This document shows positions 41,792 through 50,924 of a stretch of 64,000 bases of DNA, piece after piece. The notes beneath the pieces are model-generated. The model searched no databases. It was not told the DNA's origin and saw nothing but the letters and a program-made list of their open reading frames with translations. A program made the position numbers and the translations under genes. Positions within the stretch are counted from its first letter, which is position 1; the number at the start of each line of letters is the position of its first letter. Source of the stretch: Chitinophagaceae bacterium (GTDB lineage Bacteria > Bacteroidota > Bacteroidia > Chitinophagales > Chitinophagaceae); the NCBI GenBank assembly GCA_019638595.1, contig JAHBTJ010000002.1:124001-188000 (forward strand), written 5' to 3'.

Positions 41792-44700
41792 TTAGAAGTT
41801 AAGATTTAATGAAATGATGAAGCTGCGTGTTGCGGGATAGGTAAACCCGGCAAAACCGTCTACCACGTTGCCTGAACTGAATGAGCTTGATTCAGGATCG
41901 AAGGTGCTGTATTTGGTATTGATCCATAAATTTGTTCCTGTAGCATTTACGGTTGCGCCCTGTATAAACCGGGAGCGTTTAACAATACTTTCAGGTAATG
42001 TGTATCCCAGTGAGAGTGTCCGCAATCTTATCCATGACGCGTCTTCAATAAATGTTTCAGACGCACCCCGGTATACGTTCCTGTAATACCCGTTGCTATA
42101 GTCCACACCATCAGGTCCCACTCCCTGGCCTAACCAAACTGCTTTAGTATTTTTTGATCCGTCGGCCAGCACACCATCAAATACTATTATATCATTGCGG
42201 TTTTCAGCACCTTTTTGTAATGCGAATGAGGCAAGGAAATTGGCGAATTGATTGTACCTGTATACCCCCTGCTGCGCATCAAACAGGAAATACAGGCTCA
42301 AGCCTTTGTAACGAAGTGTACTGCTGAAATTACCAATCCATTTAGGCTGGGTGTTTGCAATGTATTGCTGTTTTGATGCCGGGTTTAATGTAGGAAATCC
42401 GTTTGAACCGATTACAATAGGACGGCTCTTATCCAAAACTGCCGGATCTTCTGTATCATTTCCAAAGTAACGCATATAGGTTCTGCCATACAGGTCACCT
42501 ACAGGATGCCCGGGAATATTTTTTTGCGTAACGGTTGCACTCAGGTAGCCATAATGATCCGCCATAATCATTTCTTTAAGATCAGGGTAGATTGACAACA
42601 CTTTATTCCGGTTAGCCGTATAATTTATTTTTACATCCCAGCTAAAGTTTTTTGTTTGTACCGGTGTTCCCGATACACTGATCTCAATACCTTTATTTCG
42701 TATGCTTCCCGAGTTAAGGTAGATAGTGTTATAACCGCTGGTTACAGGTACATTCACGGGAATGATCAGATCCTTACTGGTGTTGTTATAATAAGTGAAA
42801 TCAAGTCCTAACCTGTTGCGCAAAAACTTTAACTCAACGCCTCCTTCATAAGAAGTCGTGAACTCAGGTCTGAGGTTTAAATCACCATTTTGTGGTGATA
42901 ATGTAAATGGTAATGCGCCGGTAGAAAGTCCCGTACCAATATCATATCCTGTTGAAGTAGCGTACGAAGGTGCATCTTTTCCTATTTTAGCTACAGAAAC
43001 ACGTGCTTTACCATACGACCACCATTCGGGAAGCTGGATATTTTCTGAAAATACCCAGCTTAAACTTGCAGATGGATAAAAGAACGATCTGTTTGCTTTT
43101 GATAATGTTGATGTCCAGTCATTTCTACCGGTAATAGTTAAGTACAGAAAATTATCCCAACTTAATGTCCAGTCCCCAAAAAGTCCTATGATGCGGTAAT
43201 CGCTTTCATAAGAGTTTTTTTCAACGGATTGATAATTGCTGAGATTATAAAAAGTTGGTACCGCGGCAACTTTTGCATTGATATAGCTGGAGGTCCTTCT
43301 CTTTTCATATAAGTCGTGCCCGATTTTGAAAGATGATTGCAGATGCGCACCGATATTATTATGTATATTCATCATTAAGGTAGAATTCATAATTCTGTTA
43401 TTGATATTATATACCATCATAGTGCCACTTTCAAAATCGTCCTGGGGATAGACTTCATCCGGTACACCCAATGGACCGGGAGTAGTTTGTGTTCTCTTAT
43501 CATTATAAATATCAAACCCTAACCTGTAATTGAAGTCGAGCCATTTAACCGGCGAATAAGTAAAATGCGCATTTGAAATTATCCTGTCTACATCATCCAC
43601 ATATTTTTTACCATACAAAAGATAGATGGGATTATCAATTCCCGCGCCATCTATTGTTATTTCAGTACCGTCTGGTTTAATATAATCCCATACATCCCAA
43701 CGGGGAGAATAATAAGTGAGCGCCTCATTATAACGATCTGAGTTACCGCGTCTGCCACCGGATTTTATATAATTTACAGACATTCCCATCCTGAATTTCT
43801 CAGAAAATTTCAGATCGCCACCTACTTTAGCAGAATAGTTTTTATAGTCAGTAAAAGGCATGATACCTTCCTGGTTGAATTGCGAAATGGATCCATTTAA
43901 AATAGCTTTATCTGTACCCCCGGATAAGGTGAGTGTATTGCGAAAAGAATTACCGGTTTTATACCCATGCTTATAGTTGTTGAACAACTCATCCGGATGC
44001 GTGGGATCAATGGCCTTTGCTTCTGCTATAGTTGGGCCGTATGCAGGCCAAAACGCATCTGGCCCGCTTGGTTCATACTCTCCAAACCAGCCTTGTGTAA
44101 ATTTCTTTTGCGTTTCAGGGTATTTATTGATTTCATCAATGCTGTAGGTAGAAGTATAGCTTGCTTTTAATTTACCTGCTTTCCCCGATTTGGTAGTAAT
44201 AATGATGGCGCCTGTTGAGGCACGTAAGCCGTAAAGCGCTGTGGCCGCACCTCCTTTTAGTATATTTATGCTCTCAATATCGTCCGGGTTTATATCCGCT
44301 GCCCTGTTGCTTATTCCGAGCAGGCTGCTGCCATCGGCAACGTCTGTTGAGTTATCAATAGGCACACCATCTATAACAAACAATGGCTGAAAATCCCTGT
44401 TTGCATCAAGTGAGTTAATACCACGCAAAATGATTTTCGCCCCCTGGCCCGGGGCGCCACCACCTGAATTGATTTGTAAACCTGCCGCCTGGCCTTGCAA
44501 AGCATTGATCACGTTTATTTGTTTACTGGCAGATAATGCCTCGCTGCTTACTTCCTGTGCGGCATAACCTAACGATCTTTTCTCTTTTTTAATACCCAGC
44601 GCTGTTACTGTTATTTCAGTGAGATTATTCCTGTCATCACCCAGTTCGAAATTTACATCCAGCACACTGTTATCCGATACTGTTATTTCCCTTACCTGGG

Positions 44701-45337
44701 TAGCAAAGCCAACTGCGGATACCTGCAGCTTGTATTTACCCGCCTTAATCGCTGAAATAGAAAAGTTGCCATCCTCATCAGCAATGGTCCCAATATTGGT
44801 TCCTACAATCAGCACCGAAGCATTTGCAAGCGGTTCGCCCGCAGCGGTTGTTACTTTTCCCTTTACTCCGCCCTGCCATTGTTCTTCGCCTCCATTGGTA
44901 TTTGAGGGAAGCAGAACCGGCTTTGTTTTTTTGATGACAATATTGGCATTCACTATTTCGTATTCCAGATCGGTGTTCCGTAAAAGATCGTCCAGTACCT
45001 TGTCCATGCCGGTTTGCGATGCTGAATAGTTGATGCTGGTATAAGCATTTACATCGCTCGTTTTATAGCTGAACGCCAGCTTGCTGGAGCTTTCAATTTT
45101 ACGGAGCGCTGTTTTGAGCGTAACACTCTTGAAATCAACCGTTATTTTGATTTTACTAAGATCCTGCCCGGAAGAATGGCCGGCTATTAACATTCCGTTG
45201 ATTGTCAGCAAGAAGGTGAGGATCATCAATCTCATAAGTAGTATGCTCAATTTTATTCCCATCAATGGCTGATGGCGAAGACGAAGTTTTACAATGCATA
45301 GCAACAACATACTATGCATTTTCCAATAAAAACTCAT
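41792..45337 (-). CDS. SusC/RagA-type TonB-dependent outer-membrane importer, locus 2
   Basis: An 1181-residue outer-membrane importer. The N-terminus is long and basic before the signal helix (SILLMRLMILTFLLTINGML, about 31-50); the true start may be Met26 rather than 45337. Then come an STN domain (about 63-125, LKTALRKIESSSKLAFSYKT), a carboxypeptidase-regulatory-like domain (KGKVTTAAGEPLANASVLI), a plug (AAGLQINSGGGAPGQGAKII; ADINPDDIESINILKGGAAT; LYGLRASTGAIIITTKSGKA) and the barrel ending in SLNLNF. The STN domain fits signalling through the upstream FecR. susD follows after 10 nt. Confidence 0.95.
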   Translation of the reverse strand: MSFYWKMHSMLLLCIVKLRLRHQPLMGIKLSILLMRLMILTFLLTINGMLIAGHSSGQDLSKIKITVDFKSVTLKTALRKIESSSKLAFSYKTSDVNAYTSINYSASQTGMDKVLDDLLRNTDLEYEIVNANIVIKKTKPVLLPSNTNGGEEQWQGGVKGKVTTAAGEPLANASVLIVGTNIGTIADEDGNFSISAIKAGKYKLQVSAVGFATQVREITVSDNSVLDVNFELGDDRNNLTEITVTALGIKKEKRSLGYAAQEVSSEALSASKQINVINALQGQAAGLQINSGGGAPGQGAKIILRGINSLDANRDFQPLFVIDGVPIDNSTDVADGSSLLGISNRAADINPDDIESINILKGGAATALYGLRASTGAIIITTKSGKAGKLKASYTSTYSIDEINKYPETQKKFTQGWFGEYEPSGPDAFWPAYGPTIAEAKAIDPTHPDELFNNYKHGYKTGNSFRNTLTLSGGTDKAILNGSISQFNQEGIMPFTDYKNYSAKVGGDLKFSEKFRMGMSVNYIKSGGRRGNSDRYNEALTYYSPRWDVWDYIKPDGTEITIDGAGIDNPIYLLYGKKYVDDVDRIISNAHFTYSPVKWLDFNYRLGFDIYNDKRTQTTPGPLGVPDEVYPQDDFESGTMMVYNINNRIMNSTLMMNIHNNIGAHLQSSFKIGHDLYEKRRTSSYINAKVAAVPTFYNLSNYQSVEKNSYESDYRIIGLFGDWTLSWDNFLYLTITGRNDWTSTLSKANRSFFYPSASLSWVFSENIQLPEWWSYGKARVSVAKIGKDAPSYATSTGYDIGTGLSTGALPFTLSPQNGDLNLRPEFTTSYEGGVELKFLRNRLGLDFTYYNNTSKDLIIPVNVPVTSGYNTIYLNSGSIRNKGIEISVSGTPVQTKNFSWDVKINYTANRNKVLSIYPDLKEMIMADHYGYLSATVTQKNIPGHPVGDLYGRTYMRYFGNDTEDPAVLDKSRPIVIGSNGFPTLNPASKQQYIANTQPKWIGNFSSTLRYKGLSLYFLFDAQQGVYRYNQFANFLASFALQKGAENRNDIIVFDGVLADGSKNTKAVWLGQGVGPDGVDYSNGYYRNVYRGASETFIEDASWIRLRTLSLGYTLPESIVKRSRFIQGATVNATGTNLWINTKYSTFDPESSSFSSGNVVDGFAGFTYPATRSFIISLNLNF

Positions 45338-45344
45338 AGTTTTG
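45337..45344 (+). promoter_or_regulatory. Candidate -7 element of an antisense RNA, locus 2
   Basis: Plus strand TAGTTTTG, a full match to TAnnTTTG, overlapping the first base of the susC frame and pointing away from susC toward the terminator at 45387-45422. The -33 region is weak. Confidence 0.35.
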
Positions 45345-45347
45345 GTT

Positions 45348-45422
45348 GGTTTAAATAATTCATAACTGGATTTGCTTTAAGCTACAGGCCGGGTCAGGTC
45401 GCAACTGGTCCGGTCTTTTTTT
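45348..45422 (+). ncRNA. Predicted antisense RNA over the susC leader, locus 2
   Basis: Inferred from the plus-strand -7 element at 45337-45344 and the plus-strand terminator at 45387-45422. There is no plus-strand gene nearby that this terminator could serve. The RNA would be about 70-75 nt and complementary to the susC mRNA leader, as proposed for locus 1. Both terminators carry the word GGTCGC at the loop. Confidence 0.4.
45387..45422 (+). terminator. Rho-independent terminator antisense to susC, locus 2
   Basis: On the plus strand GGCCGGGTCAG, loop GTCGCAA, CTGGTCCGGTC (11-bp stem, three G-U pairs) and T7 (45416-45422). The minus strand has no T run after the stem, so it does not end the minus-strand fecR transcript. 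It lies 50-85 nt before the susC start, between fecR and susC. Confidence 0.75.
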
Positions 45423-45467
45423 ATTAATTACAGCGGTGGTGACATACGTGTTTGGATTTCTGTTTGA

Positions 45468-46469
45468 TTATTTAATATGGTAAATGCCATCTTCCCTTTC
45501 CAGCTCAGTATCTGTTAACCTGCATAATACTTCCAATGCTTTCTGCATACCCTGGTCGCGTTTAAAAGACGTTGAAACCCGGAGTGTTTCTACCCCGCCA
45601 ACATCTACCTGTACTTTTTGGTTGTATACCTTTTCCAGGTCAAGTATTATATCCTTTATCATATAATCATCGTATATAAGCTTTCCTTCCTGCCATGCAG
45701 CGGCTTCATTTTCCTTTACCTGCTTTTCGCTCACTGCTTTTGACCGGGGGTTAATGCTTACCTGCTGCCCCGCCGTTAAAAAAGCTACCTGGTTTTGTGC
45801 GTAATTCACCTTTACTTTCCCGCGTTTAACCGATACCGTTATTTTTTCCATGTCCGGGTAGGCTTTTATATTGAAAGCGGTGCCCAGCACTTCGGTGCTT
45901 ACATCGCCGGTGGATATTATAAAAGGGATCCTGTCCGCATGTTTCACGTCAAAAAAAGCTTCCCCCTTTAAAACCACTTCGCGCCTGCCGGCTTTAAACC
46001 TTTCCGGAAATTCAAGAGTGCTTGCCGCGTTCAGCCATACTTCTGTGCTGTCGGGCAATAACAGGTATTGGTATTCCGATGGTTCGGTAGACTTTGTAAG
46101 CTGTACATTAACCGGTTTTTCCTTTACTGCCGGCTTACGCATATCGTCATTCCATAACCAGGCCAGCACAGCCAATACTATGATCAGCGTAGCCACTACC
46201 GGTCGCCGGCTCATAAGGCCTCTTAATTTCTTTCCCGGCGATGGCGATCCGGCAGCCTCTTCATTCAACCCTTTCAAATGTCCTTCAACATCTACAAATG
46301 CTGTGCTGGGTTGTTCACCGAGCTCTATTTCGTAGGCTTTATCAAAAAAAGCCTGTATCTCCGGGTCCTTTTCTGCCATCCGTATGTATGAAAAAACTTC
46401 CTCAAATTCTTCTTTAGTACAGGTATTATCCAGGAATTTACGGAACAGGTATTTTATTCTTTCCTCCAT
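45468..46469 (-). CDS. FecR-type anti-sigma factor of import locus 2
   Basis: From the ATG at 46469 the protein has 333 residues, beginning MEERIKYLFRKFLDNTCTKE; the frame extends to 46535 but this start has a GAGGA-like site before it and fits the family. The cytoplasmic part (1-80) is followed by a single membrane helix (PVVATLIIVLAVLAWLW, about 88-104) and the FecR domain with YLLLPDSTEVWLNAASTLEF, GRREVVLKGEAFFDV and ISTGDVSTEVLGTAFNIKAY, then a C-terminal STN-binding domain (KDIILDLEKVYNQKVQVDVG). It lies 124 nt after the sigma gene and before susC on the minus strand, with an antisense terminator in between. Confidence 0.93.
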   Translation of the reverse strand: MEERIKYLFRKFLDNTCTKEEFEEVFSYIRMAEKDPEIQAFFDKAYEIELGEQPSTAFVDVEGHLKGLNEEAAGSPSPGKKLRGLMSRRPVVATLIIVLAVLAWLWNDDMRKPAVKEKPVNVQLTKSTEPSEYQYLLLPDSTEVWLNAASTLEFPERFKAGRREVVLKGEAFFDVKHADRIPFIISTGDVSTEVLGTAFNIKAYPDMEKITVSVKRGKVKVNYAQNQVAFLTAGQQVSINPRSKAVSEKQVKENEAAAWQEGKLIYDDYMIKDIILDLEKVYNQKVQVDVGGVETLRVSTSFKRDQGMQKALEVLCRLTDTELEREDGIYHIK

Positions 46470-46593
46470 TAAAATCACATATTTTATATAACAAGCAGCG
46501 GATACAGGATACTTATACTGTATTAGACGAAACAAAAAGGTAATGTTCCTATTTGGCAGTTTTTTTTATATAAATAATTATAAAAGAGAACAG

Positions 46594-47178
46594 TTACATT
46601 GTGAATGTATTGGCCAGGAGCATTAAAAGTAAGCCTGTGCTGCCTGAAAGAAAACGGTGAATAGACTGTAATGCCAGTGACAACTGGTTTTTTACCGTGT
46701 GGCGGGATATGGAAAGCTCCGTTGCTATTTCCTGGTAGCTGAGCCCTTTATCGCGGTTAAGCCTGTAAACCAGGCGTCGTTGGGGCGGCAACCGGCTGAT
46801 CGCCTTATGCAGGATGGAATGACACTCTCTTGCATTCAGCAATTCTTCGGTATAATGGGTGGAAAGCTGCAGATTGTTCCAGAGGGTGGCGCGCAACCGC
46901 TCATCGGCAGCGGCTTTCCTGAGGAAATCGGTAAGTTCGTTTTTGGTAATACGATACAGCCATGCCTCCATGTTCTGAACACTGTATATACTATCACGGT
47001 GCTCCCAAACTTTCAAAAAAACGTTCTGAACAATATCTCGCGACTGAGATTCGGATTTTACAACCCGGTGTACCATCAGGATAAGCTTTTGCTCATGTTG
47101 CTGTACCAGGCTTTCAAAAAGAGCTTCGAGCTCCTTATTATACCTGGCAGTATTGTTATGATAGAAATCTTTCCTCAT
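46594..47178 (-). CDS. ECF-type RNA polymerase sigma factor of import locus 2
   Basis: A 194-residue ECF sigma factor of the Bacteroidota SusCD-linked type. Region 2 (VVKSESQSRDIVQNVFLKVW, MEAWLYRITKNELTDFLRK, about 40-90) and region 4 (AISRLPPQRRLVYRLNRDKG, then LSYQEIATELSISRHTVKNQ, about 128-168) are complete. The C-terminal end is hydrophobic (GLLLMLLANTF), as in many of these proteins. It heads the minus-strand fecI-fecR-susC-susD run, so it most likely drives that operon. ATG start. Confidence 0.93.
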   Translation of the reverse strand: MRKDFYHNNTARYNKELEALFESLVQQHEQKLILMVHRVVKSESQSRDIVQNVFLKVWEHRDSIYSVQNMEAWLYRITKNELTDFLRKAAADERLRATLWNNLQLSTHYTEELLNARECHSILHKAISRLPPQRRLVYRLNRDKGLSYQEIATELSISRHTVKNQLSLALQSIHRFLSGSTGLLLMLLANTFTM

Positions 47179-47229
47179 TCCAGGTGGAAGTCATGTTTTG
47201 ATATTCTAAAAATAAGAAAAAAATAATTT

Positions 47230-48408
47230 CTAATGCTCCTTTTTTTCCTTTTTCCTGCTTCCCTGGTACAGTTCATACTCCAGTAAGCGGCAATCAATGG
47301 TGCTCGTGTAAAACTCTATCCGCCTCCCGGCTTTCAGCCCCATTTTTTTAGCAAGCTCCAGGTTCCCCGTAAAAACGTATCCATAATAACCACCGCAACG
47401 TTGTTTAAAAAAATCGCCTATCCGCCTGTATGTATGTTCCAGTTCCTGCACCTGTCCCAGCCGCTCACCGTATTCAGGATTTAAAAACACTACCCCGGGT
47501 GTGCCGGCAGGGATTTCCGTATCCGCGAAATCGCATACAGAAAACCCGATCATATGCGCCACACCGGCGGCAACAGCATTTTTTTTCGCGTTTTCAATTG
47601 CCTTTTCGCTGGAATCGCTGGCAATGATCCGGGGGCAGGCAGTATCGTTAACCTGGGCTTCGAGCAAAGCATCTTCTTTTAAGTATACTGCTTCATCGTA
47701 CCCCAGCAAATGCATAAAGCTGTAATTATTCCTGAACAAACCCGGGCGCCTGTTGGAAGCGATGAGCGCCGCTTCTATGGCCACTGTGCCCGATCCGCAC
47801 ATGGGATTGATAAAAGGCGATTTCCTGTTCCAGCGGGTGGCATATATGGCTGCTGCCGCCAGCGCTTCCAGCATAGGCGCAAGCCCTGGTATTTTCCTGT
47901 AGCCATGCCGGGCTATGGAATGTCCCGATGTATCCACAAATATCTCGGCTTCATTGCCCTTCCAGAATAAATGTACAACCGCGCCGGTAAGCTCTGAACC
48001 GGTAGGAGGGCGGCTTTTCCATTTTGTGCGGAGCCTGTCAACAACGGCATCCTTTACTCTTAGATTGGCAAACAGGTTGTTGTTGATCGTTTCGTTACTT
48101 ACATTGCTGGTTACTGAAAAATAGGTATTTTCCGGAAGTATCAACTCCCATGGATAGGCTGTTACCTGCCTGTATACATCATCGGCATGATTGGCCTCAA
48201 ATTTTTGTAAGCTGTACAATACCTGGCTCGCGCAGCGAAGATTCAAATTCAGTTTGATGCAATCGGTAACGGTTCCGTATATGCGCACTCCTGTTACAAA
48301 AGCATCTTTTACCTCATACCCTAATTCAGTTACTTCCTGTTGCAGGTAAGGCATTATTCTTTTATGGCAGGTAATGGTTATAAAAGAGGGTGTAGTAAAT
48401 ATATTCAT
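47230..48408 (-). CDS. THUMP-domain rRNA methyltransferase (RlmL-type)
   Basis: A 392-residue class I methyltransferase with an N-terminal ferredoxin-like/THUMP RNA-binding part (about 1-160; YGTVTDCIKLNLNLRCASQV, FANLRVKDAVVDRLRTKW) and a Rossmann catalytic part (about 165-380) with the SAM motif NPMCGSGTVAIEAALIASNR and the active-site NPEYGERLG, a variant of the NPPY motif of N2-guanine methyltransferases. It resembles the N-terminal half of E. coli RlmL, which makes m2G2445 in 23S rRNA. The second E. coli domain (RlmK) is absent, as usual in Bacteroidota. TAGTTTTG (plus 48419-48426 in reverse) lies 11 nt before the ATG, predicting a very short leader. Confidence 0.93.
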   Translation of the reverse strand: MNIFTTPSFITITCHKRIMPYLQQEVTELGYEVKDAFVTGVRIYGTVTDCIKLNLNLRCASQVLYSLQKFEANHADDVYRQVTAYPWELILPENTYFSVTSNVSNETINNNLFANLRVKDAVVDRLRTKWKSRPPTGSELTGAVVHLFWKGNEAEIFVDTSGHSIARHGYRKIPGLAPMLEALAAAAIYATRWNRKSPFINPMCGSGTVAIEAALIASNRRPGLFRNNYSFMHLLGYDEAVYLKEDALLEAQVNDTACPRIIASDSSEKAIENAKKNAVAAGVAHMIGFSVCDFADTEIPAGTPGVVFLNPEYGERLGQVQELEHTYRRIGDFFKQRCGGYYGYVFTGNLELAKKMGLKAGRRIEFYTSTIDCRLLEYELYQGSRKKEKKEH

Positions 48409-48418
48409 GATGCTGTGC

Positions 48419-48426
48419 CAAAACTA
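48419..48426 (-). promoter_or_regulatory. Candidate -7 element of the RlmL-type gene
   Basis: Minus strand TAGTTTTG, a full match to TAnnTTTG, ending 10 nt before the ATG at 48408. A TTTG lies 14 nt further upstream (plus CAAA 48441-48444), a little close for a -33 box. Confidence 0.4.
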
Positions 48427-48467
48427 ATATCCGGCAATTGCAAACATAGGCAGAATAAATTTGTGAA

Positions 48468-48488
48468 GGGGCATTTTAGAAATACCCC
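48468..48488 (-). other. Hairpin just after the gluconate permease stop
   Basis: Arms GGGGCATTT (48468-48476) and AAATACCCC (48480-48488) with one mismatch and a 3-nt loop, 6 nt after the gntP stop. No T run follows on the minus strand, so it is a possible but weak terminator. Confidence 0.35.
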
Positions 48489-48493
48489 GCATT

Positions 48494-49822
48494 TTATAGC
48501 ATCCACAACGAAAGCAGGTATACACACAACAATGTGGTAAGCCCCATCCATATCGTGGCAACGGAATATACCCTGAGCATGGTATTCATTTCCAGTCCCG
48601 AAAATTTACTGATCACCCAAAAATAAGCGTCGTTGGCATGAGAGATCATCATGGATCCGCCACCCATTGACAAAACACAAAGCATTTGCCCGGCAGGAGT
48701 GTTAAGCCCAAGTGCCGGCAACAACGGTTGCACAATGGATGCTGCCGTAATAATGGCAACCGTGGAAGATCCCTGCGCGGTTTTTAATAAAGCCGTGAGT
48801 AAAAAGGGGAAGAAAATGCCCAGGCTGCCCAGGGGTAATACTTCTTCCAGATGCTGCCCTATATTAGTTGCCGCCAATATGGCTCCGAATGCCCCTCCTG
48901 CTCCAATGATCACCAGTATGCCACCTGCTTTTTCGGCTCCATCCTGCAAAAGCCTGCTTATTTCCCTTTTGTTCCACGAAGGAACAGCAGTAAGCGCCAG
49001 CAATACTCCTATACATAAGGCAATGACCGGGTTGCCTGTTACGGAAAGTATTTGCCATATTCCCGATTCTTTTTTTTCCATGCCGCCGAACGCGCCCAAT
49101 CCAATTAATAATATGGGAATGATTACAGGGAGGAATGACCGCAGCACTCCCGGCTTACTGGTTGTCATCTCTGCTGCTTCATCGTCTTTAACAGATCGCA
49201 GTTTCATTTTCCTGCCTGCATATCCCGCCCATATATATCCAACTATGCTGGCCGGAACAGCTACCGCTATACCGAGCAGTATCAGTTTTCCGAAATCAAC
49301 CTGCATAATACCCGCGGCGGCAGACGCTCCCGGATGCGGGGGAATTAAACAATGTACTGCATACAAACCGGCGGCCATTGAGGTTGCCATTACGGGCATG
49401 GCTATGCGCGTTCGGTATGCCAGTGATTTATTCAATCCACTTAATACTATATATCCCGAATCGCAAAAAATGGGTAATCCAACAACAAAACCGGTAATGT
49501 TCATTGCCAGCGCAGCTCTTTTTTCGCCGGTTTTTTTTAATATCCAGTCGGCCATTACATGCGTACTACCTGTATGTTCCAGCAATATGCCCAGCGTGGT
49601 TCCCACCACTATAATAAAACCCAACGACTGCATAATATGTCCGAAGCCCTCCTTCATGATTTTTATAATGCCCGCAACCGGCATTTGTACTCCCAGTCCA
49701 ACTACAAAACATGCTATCATCAAAGCAAAAAAAGCATGTACTTTATATTTTGCGGTAAGCAGTATAATAACGGCTATCCCGGCAATAAGAAAAGTCATTA
49801 GTTGAAATAGTGAAGTAGCCAT
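48494..49822 (-). CDS. Gluconate:H+ symporter, GntP family
   Basis: From the ATG at 49822 the protein has 442 residues, the usual GntP length; the frame continues to 49954 but that part overlaps the start region of the divergent YihY gene and has a foreign composition. About twelve hydrophobic segments. GntP-type sequences are GFGHIMQSLGFIIVVGTTLG, VVGLPIFCDSGYIVLSGLNK, YAVHCLIPPHPGASAAAGIM and GSSTVAIITAASIVQP. GntP carriers take up gluconate or related aldonates. A single gene here; no gluconate kinase is next to it. Confidence 0.94.
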   Translation of the reverse strand: MATSLFQLMTFLIAGIAVIILLTAKYKVHAFFALMIACFVVGLGVQMPVAGIIKIMKEGFGHIMQSLGFIIVVGTTLGILLEHTGSTHVMADWILKKTGEKRAALAMNITGFVVGLPIFCDSGYIVLSGLNKSLAYRTRIAMPVMATSMAAGLYAVHCLIPPHPGASAAAGIMQVDFGKLILLGIAVAVPASIVGYIWAGYAGRKMKLRSVKDDEAAEMTTSKPGVLRSFLPVIIPILLIGLGAFGGMEKKESGIWQILSVTGNPVIALCIGVLLALTAVPSWNKREISRLLQDGAEKAGGILVIIGAGGAFGAILAATNIGQHLEEVLPLGSLGIFFPFLLTALLKTAQGSSTVAIITAASIVQPLLPALGLNTPAGQMLCVLSMGGGSMMISHANDAYFWVISKFSGLEMNTMLRVYSVATIWMGLTTLLCVYLLSLWML

Positions 49823-49910
49823 TCCGCGTAGTATTAAAAATGTAAATGAATATATGCCGGCGTTTTGTTTCTGAAGGTTTTTTTGGCATATTTTTTTGAT
49901 AATTAAATGT

Positions 49911-50870
49911 ATGTTTTTGAAAAATAGCTGGAAAATACTTCGCCAGTCTGTCATTGATTTTATTGATGACAGGGTGCTGAAGCTGAGTGCCGCGCTGGCT
50001 TACTATACTATTTTCTCACTGCCGGGGTTATTGATCATTGTTATTTGGGTGAGTGATATTTTTTATGGACAGGCAGCCATTGAAGGAACTATTTACGGGC
50101 AGATCAGCGAATTGGTAGGCAGAGGCGCGGCTTTACAGATACAGGAGACTATCCGGAACGCCACCCTTTCATATCAATCGGGGTTTGCCGCGGTTGTAGG
50201 CATTACCACGCTTATTATTGGCGCTACAAGTATATTTGGCGAAATACAGGATTCCATCAACCTGATCTGGCGCCTGAAAGCCAAACCTAAAAAGGGCTGG
50301 CTTAAACTGATCATTAACCGGTTGCTTTCGTTCTCCATTATTATAACATTGGGGTTTATTTTACTCGTTTCTCTTATCATCAATACGCTGATGGACGCAT
50401 TTATTAACCGGCTGACAGCCGCATTTCCCGAAACACAGGTTTTTATAGCATATGCATTTAACATTGTGCTCACTTTTGGAGTTACTTCATTTTTATTCGG
50501 TTTAATATTTAAAGTGCTGCCCGATGCAAAGGTTGAATGGAAGCATGTACGGATGGGCGCTTTTACCACCGCCTTATTATTTATGGCGGGAAGATTTGCC
50601 ATTGGTTATTACCTTGGGCAAAGCAGGTTTTCCAGCGCATACGGAGCAGCGGGCTCGGTTATTATCATATTATTATGGGTGTACTACTCTGCCGCTATCC
50701 TGTACTTCGGCGCTATATTTACAAGAGTATATGCCATACACAAAGGCTCACATATTTATCCCAACAACTATGCAGTGTGGATAAAGGAGGTAGAAGTAGA
50801 ATCTGAAAAATCGCTACAGAAGCAGCCGGAAGCCAAAAAAATTGTAAAAACAGACGGGAATGTGTCTTAA
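49911..50870 (+). CDS. YihY/virulence factor BrkB-family inner-membrane protein
   Basis: About 319 residues from the ATG at 49911; a TTG-initiated frame from 49896 exists but the ATG is preferred. Six hydrophobic segments in the YihY pattern: the N-terminal amphipathic part NSWKILRQSVIDFIDDRVLK, LSAALAYYTIFSLPGLLIIV, the loop TLIIGATSIFGEIQDSINLI with WRLKAKPK, and GAAGSVIIILLWVYYSAAIL near the end. The C-terminal tail is charged. Function of the family is not settled; the old RNase BN assignment is disproved. It is divergent from gntP and convergent with the hexosaminidase, with a shared terminator. Confidence 0.93.
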   Translation: MFLKNSWKILRQSVIDFIDDRVLKLSAALAYYTIFSLPGLLIIVIWVSDIFYGQAAIEGTIYGQISELVGRGAALQIQETIRNATLSYQSGFAAVVGITTLIIGATSIFGEIQDSINLIWRLKAKPKKGWLKLIINRLLSFSIIITLGFILLVSLIINTLMDAFINRLTAAFPETQVFIAYAFNIVLTFGVTSFLFGLIFKVLPDAKVEWKHVRMGAFTTALLFMAGRFAIGYYLGQSRFSSAYGAAGSVIIILLWVYYSAAILYFGAIFTRVYAIHKGSHIYPNNYAVWIKEVEVESEKSLQKQPEAKKIVKTDGNVS

Positions 50871-50903
50871 AAAATGGAGGTCATAATTCATGACCTCCAT
50901 TTT
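50871..50903. terminator. Bidirectional Rho-independent terminator between yihY and the hexosaminidase
   Basis: A perfect 14-bp stem (AAAATGGAGGTCAT, 50871-50884, with its complement at 50890-50903) around AATTC. A runs on the left and T runs on the right let it work for both converging genes. It begins right after the yihY stop. Confidence 0.9.
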
Positions 50904-50924
50904 AACGGTGTACTTGTTTCCTCT

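Noticed and set aside
48651..49805. A 384-codon open frame on the plus strand
   Set aside because: It is fully antisense to the gluconate permease, has no family features, is rich in Pro and Met in the way of reversed membrane-protein codons, and the opposite strand has clear GntP motifs.
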